63,609 nucleotides of DNA from Lachnospiraceae bacterium (GTDB lineage Bacteria > Bacillota > Clostridia > Lachnospirales > Lachnospiraceae), in assembly GCA_030526195.1 (NCBI GenBank), contig JAUNDG010000015.1, positions 1 to 63,609 of the forward strand, given 5' to 3'. The notes beneath the pieces were generated by a model, which was not told the origin of the DNA, searched no databases, and saw only the letters and a program-made list of their open reading frames with translations. Below are positions 60,640-63,609 of the stretch, in pieces. Both the position numbers and the translations under genes were made by a program. Positions within the stretch are counted from its first letter, which is position 1, and every line of letters begins with the position of its first letter.

Positions 60640-62004
60640 TCACACCTCCGGGCTGTCTTCCTTCGGCAAGAGCCTGAAGTAGCGTTTCACCAGAATAGCC
60701 ACCGGAATCACCGATAAGAGGTAGGCCACCGGCTGGGCTTCCTGAATACCCGTCAGTCCACGGAAATGTTCCAGCACCAGCACCACCGGAATGAACAGAA
60801 GCCCGTTTCGGATCGTGGCTGCGATGGAAGCACTCCATTTTTTGCCGGTGCTTTGCATCAGCATTTCCGAGCTCATCAGGAAAGGCAGCACCAACGACGA
60901 GAGACACTGCAGGATCAGAGCTCGCTGCGCAATGGCGATGACCTCCGGATCATTTCTGAAAAGCGGAATGATGTGGCCGGAGAAAGCGATCACCACGATG
61001 GTCAGAATCCCCATCAGGCACTCCGACAGCTTGAATGTGAAGCGATAACCCGCCCGCACACGGGAATATTTTCCCGCGCCGTAGTTAAAGGCGCTCACCG
61101 GCTGGAACCCCTGGCCCACACCGATGGACACCGAATAAATAAAGAAGAAAATCCGGCCAACGATACTCATGGCCGCCACCGCCGCATCGCCGTAGCCGCC
61201 GGCCAGGGTGTTGAGCAGGATCGATGTGACCGAGCTCATCCCCTGCCGGATCAGGGATGGCAGCCCCGTGGATCCGATCTGCAGGACCCGTTTCGGCCGC
61301 CAGTTCACCATTTTCAAAGAAATCGTGGCTTCCGTTTTGCCTCTTAAATAAGCGGAAATGAGGATTCCGAAGCCGATTACCTGTGAAATGGCCGTGGACA
61401 GGCCGGCCCCGGCAATGCCCATGTGGAAGCCCTTCATGAGAATGGCATCCCCGGCAATGTTGATAAGCGCCCCGGCCATAAGGCCCATCATGCCGTAAAA
61501 GGCCTTGCCCTCATACCGCAGCAGGTTGTTGAGCGTCAAGGACCCCATCATAAAGGGGGCCACGATGAGGATGTAGGTGATGTAAACCTTCGCATAAGGG
61601 GCGATGGTGGGGGTGCTGCCCAGCATCATGACAATGGGATCCAGGAACATGAGGCAGAAAATGAGTTCCAGGATGCCGATAAAAAATGACATGAAAAAGG
61701 CGGTGGACACCACCACGGAGGCACTGTGGTCATCCTGATGACCCATGAGGCGGGAGGAAATGCTGCCGCCGCCCTGGCCGAACATATAGGCGCAGGCCTG
61801 CTGAATGGTCATGAAGCTGAACACGATGCCCACGGCGCCGCTGGCGGAATTGCCCAGCTCGCCCACGAAGGCGTTATCGACTAAGTTGTAGATATTGGAC
61901 ACCATCATGGTGATGATGGAGGGCACGCACAGACGAGAGATCAGTCTGGACACCGGTGTCTCCGTCATGGTGCGGTATTGAAGTTCGGTTTCTTGTTTCG
62001 TCAT
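60640..62004 (-). CDS. MATE-family efflux protein
   Basis: The 454-residue protein has the twelve-helix MATE fold, with RLCVPSIITMMVSNIYNLVD at the start and VNWRPKRVLQIGSTGLPSLI opening the second half. It is of the DinF/NorM-like branch common in Clostridia. It lacks the repeat-bearing linker of the MATE protein at 22563. It exports cationic drugs or metabolites. It is followed by the 60.6-kb TGTCCGCTT word and is monocistronic. Confidence 0.9.
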   Translation of the reverse strand: MTKQETELQYRTMTETPVSRLISRLCVPSIITMMVSNIYNLVDNAFVGELGNSASGAVGIVFSFMTIQQACAYMFGQGGGSISSRLMGHQDDHSASVVVSTAFFMSFFIGILELIFCLMFLDPIVMMLGSTPTIAPYAKVYITYILIVAPFMMGSLTLNNLLRYEGKAFYGMMGLMAGALINIAGDAILMKGFHMGIAGAGLSTAISQVIGFGILISAYLRGKTEATISLKMVNWRPKRVLQIGSTGLPSLIRQGMSSVTSILLNTLAGGYGDAAVAAMSIVGRIFFFIYSVSIGVGQGFQPVSAFNYGAGKYSRVRAGYRFTFKLSECLMGILTIVVIAFSGHIIPLFRNDPEVIAIAQRALILQCLSSLVLPFLMSSEMLMQSTGKKWSASIAATIRNGLLFIPVVLVLEHFRGLTGIQEAQPVAYLLSVIPVAILVKRYFRLLPKEDSPEV

Positions 62005-62150
62005 AAGAAAATGCGGCTTCTATCATGCCGCCATGCTGATGCCTCCCCGCCCCTAAAAACGTAACAGTTTCGAAACGGGAAAAGGCACGTCTGTGGTTCA
62101 CTGGTCCGGTATCGCTGTCCTCATGAGGGGCGGCGATCTCGATTAACAGA

Positions 62151-62200
62151 AAAGAACCCCCGCCTTCGTCTCGAAAGATCGGGAGGCGGGGGCAATACTC
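62151..62200. terminator. GC-rich bidirectional terminator hairpin
   Basis: CCCCCGCCT pairs with AGGCGGGGG across 20 bases; AAAAGAA precedes and CAATACTCAATTTGTTG follows. It lies after the DUF4428 gene on the minus strand. Confidence 0.7.
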
Positions 62201-62222
62201 AATTTGTTGTGAAAAAATGTTG

Positions 62223-63119
62223 TCAGTTGACAGCACCGCCGCAGTATTCGCAGCAGCCGCTGGCATCCGGTGTTGTGGTGGCACCGCAGTACGGACAGGT
62301 CACGGCTGCCTTCGGAGCAGCAGCGGCCATGGCCTCGGCGCGGGCTTCATAGCGGGCATTGAGCAGAGCTTCACGAATTTCAGCCCCCTGCTGAGCACAC
62401 TGAGCGTAGACGGGATCCATCATGGGATCCGGCTTGTAGCTGTTGGTCACGGTGTTGCCGAGCATACCGCCGGTCCGGGCACGCTGTGCCGCAGCGCCGC
62501 GGATGCCGCCCATGTTGGAAGGCTGACCAGGACGTGTCATGGCGTTGAACATGGCCCCCATCGGGCCACCGCCGACCTGACGTTCAATCTGGCTTTCCAT
62601 CTCAATGGTCTTATTGTTGAGCTGGAAACGGATCACATTGAAGTAGGGGTGGTTCACATTGATGGTGATATAGAAGTTATAGGTATATTTGTAGCGCTTC
62701 GGATTGTAGCTGACGCTCTTGCCGTCTGCGCCCTGACGATAGATTTCTCTTTGATCTTCCTTGATCTCCATATCGCAGTTGGTCACATCGGTCAGATCCA
62801 GCACATCCGGATTGGCACCCACGATATCTGCCGCATCGGTCACCATGAACTTACGGTTGTCCTCATCGATCAGAATCTTATAACGGCCCTGGCCATAGGA
62901 TCTGGTGGGATGAAAATCCATCACCTTCGCCTTATTCTCTTCACGGAAGGCCAGCTGCTCTTTGATCTGCTCGATGGTGGTCTGCTTCATACCGCTGAAC
63001 CAGGGAGACAGCTTCTTGGCGCAGTCATGGCAAAGACCGCCGTCAGCCAGCTTATTGTCTGTCACGATACCCATGTTGCCGCCGCAGACGGAACAGGCTT
63101 TCTTACTGAATAAACCCAT
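62223..63119 (-). CDS. DUF4428 domain-containing protein with C-terminal zinc ribbon
   Basis: The 298-residue protein begins with a DUF4428 zinc finger (ACSVCGGNMGIVTDNKLADG then CHDCAKKLSPWF), continues with a central beta-rich region (TYNFYITINVNHPYFNVIRF), a Gly/Met-rich linker, and ends with a double CxxC ribbon (CPYCG ... CEYCGGAVN). Members are widespread in Firmicutes and have no assigned function; they often accompany SPFH-type zinc-ribbon proteins. The gene lies just downstream of such a candidate. Confidence 0.85.
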   Translation of the reverse strand: MGLFSKKACSVCGGNMGIVTDNKLADGGLCHDCAKKLSPWFSGMKQTTIEQIKEQLAFREENKAKVMDFHPTRSYGQGRYKILIDEDNRKFMVTDAADIVGANPDVLDLTDVTNCDMEIKEDQREIYRQGADGKSVSYNPKRYKYTYNFYITINVNHPYFNVIRFQLNNKTIEMESQIERQVGGGPMGAMFNAMTRPGQPSNMGGIRGAAAQRARTGGMLGNTVTNSYKPDPMMDPVYAQCAQQGAEIREALLNARYEARAEAMAAAAPKAAVTCPYCGATTTPDASGCCEYCGGAVN

Positions 63120-63271
63120 CGTATTCCTCCTGTATCAGGCGGATGCACATCTTGCCGGAATCCTTATGCTCTCAACTTTGAATGCGATCCGCTTTTGTTT
63201 CTGTCGCATGGCTTCGGGGCAAGAGGCTGTCTCTTTAGCGCCGACAGCCATGCGGTCATCTGTCATGTTAC

Positions 63272-63609
63272 TTAAGACACAATATCACTTTCGTTGAAGG
63301 GATCGCCGCATTCCGGGCAGAACTTCGGCGGATTCTTCGGATCTTCCGGCTCCCAGCCGCACTTGTCGCACTTGTAAAGCGGTTCGCCGGCCGGTTTCTT
63401 TGTGCCGCATTCGGCGCAGAACTTACCTTTGTTCACAGTACCGCAAGTCGGGCATGTCCAACCGGCAGCTTCTTCCGGTTTCTTGGCACCGCATTCCGGG
63501 CAGAACTTACCGGCAGCCACTGAGCCGCAGGCCGGGCACTTCCAGCCATTGGCCGGATTCTGGGCTGACCATTCGGCGGCAACCTTAGCCGCATCGGCAA
63601 CGGCAGCCT
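63272..63609 (-). CDS. C-terminal part of a multi-zinc-ribbon protein, cut by the window edge
   Basis: The reading frame is open to the right edge, so the N-terminus is missing. Visible are repeated ribbons: [42 protein letters not shown] and FCPECGDPF, with alanine-rich helices before them. The pattern resembles the tail of SPFH-domain (virion-core-like) proteins. This cannot be confirmed without the missing part. A GTG within the frame could be mistaken for a start. Confidence 0.75.
   Translation of the reverse strand, partial: AAVADAAKVAAEWSAQNPANGWKCPACGSVAAGKFCPECGAKKPEEAAGWTCPTCGTVNKGKFCAECGTKKPAGEPLYKCDKCGWEPEDPKNPPKFCPECGDPFNESDIVS

Overview
The window looks like a chromosomal segment of an anaerobic Clostridia-type Firmicute, probably Lachnospirales-like and gut-associated. 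The grounds are an AGCS symporter under a glycine riboswitch, a GGGtGRT protein beside an IscU-like scaffold, C_GCAxxG_C_C proteins, a DUF4428 protein, canonical sigma-A promoters and strong AAGGAGG-type ribosome sites. Base composition is near 50% GC in most genes, with an AT-rich accessory patch at about 54.1-56.9 kb. No rRNA, tRNA or CRISPR array is visible.

Layout. 0.4-2.2 kb is an IS200/IS605 element (tnpA, tnpB, guide-RNA end). 2.4-13.4 kb on the minus strand is a carbohydrate locus: ribokinase-like kinase, small acidic protein, a broken junction (PatB N-terminus joined to a permease C-terminus), RbsA-type ATPase, permease, DeoR regulator, rhamnulokinase-like kinase, M24-fold protein, UPF0303 protein, shikimate-dehydrogenase-like protein, small membrane protein, class II aldolase and AlsE-type epimerase. 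13.6-20.7 kb holds an O-antigen-ligase-like protein, the GGGtGRT/IscU pair, an acyltransferase, endonuclease III and an M20 amidohydrolase. 20.8-29.8 kb holds the AGCS symporter with its riboswitch, a MATE exporter overlapping a diguanylate cyclase, an ABC-2 exporter with an XRE-AbrB regulator, and an acyltransferase/zinc-ribbon membrane protein pair. 29.9-35.4 kb on the plus strand is a complete allose/allulose-type operon (alsA, alsC, alsE, alsK, then alsB behind its own promoter).

35.5-45.3 kb has a nitrilase-family amidase, a GT2 glycosyltransferase, a sortase-anchored surface protein, and a hybrid histidine kinase preceded by an orphan solute-binding lipoprotein. 45.6-53.9 kb has a P-type ATPase and then a sulfur-amino-acid region. 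In that region a CysK-C_GCAxxG_C_C fusion and a free C_GCAxxG_C_C protein are transcribed divergently. Both promoters are clear and carry the same operator-like motif at the start site, and each arm also contains an APH/choline-kinase-fold protein. 54.2-56.7 kb is a small accessory island (XRE, ImmA/IrrE, DUF4417 and two orphans) next to the 3' end of rlmD. 56.9-63.6 kb returns to core genes: rlmD, a CbxX-type AAA ATPase, a second MATE exporter, and zinc-ribbon proteins running off the right edge.

Two observations stand out. The first is a dispersed short palindrome (consensus CATTT-N3-6-AAATG, often CATTTTCGGAAATG). I counted at least 14 copies in 63.6 kb, in intergenic DNA, in a riboswitch leader and in frame inside unrelated genes; one tandem group has a period of about 35 bp. 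The second is the symmetric cysteine divergon. The carbohydrate locus with an AroE-like protein lacking the Ser-x-Ser substrate motif and an M24-like protein lacking metal ligands is a third candidate for undescribed chemistry.
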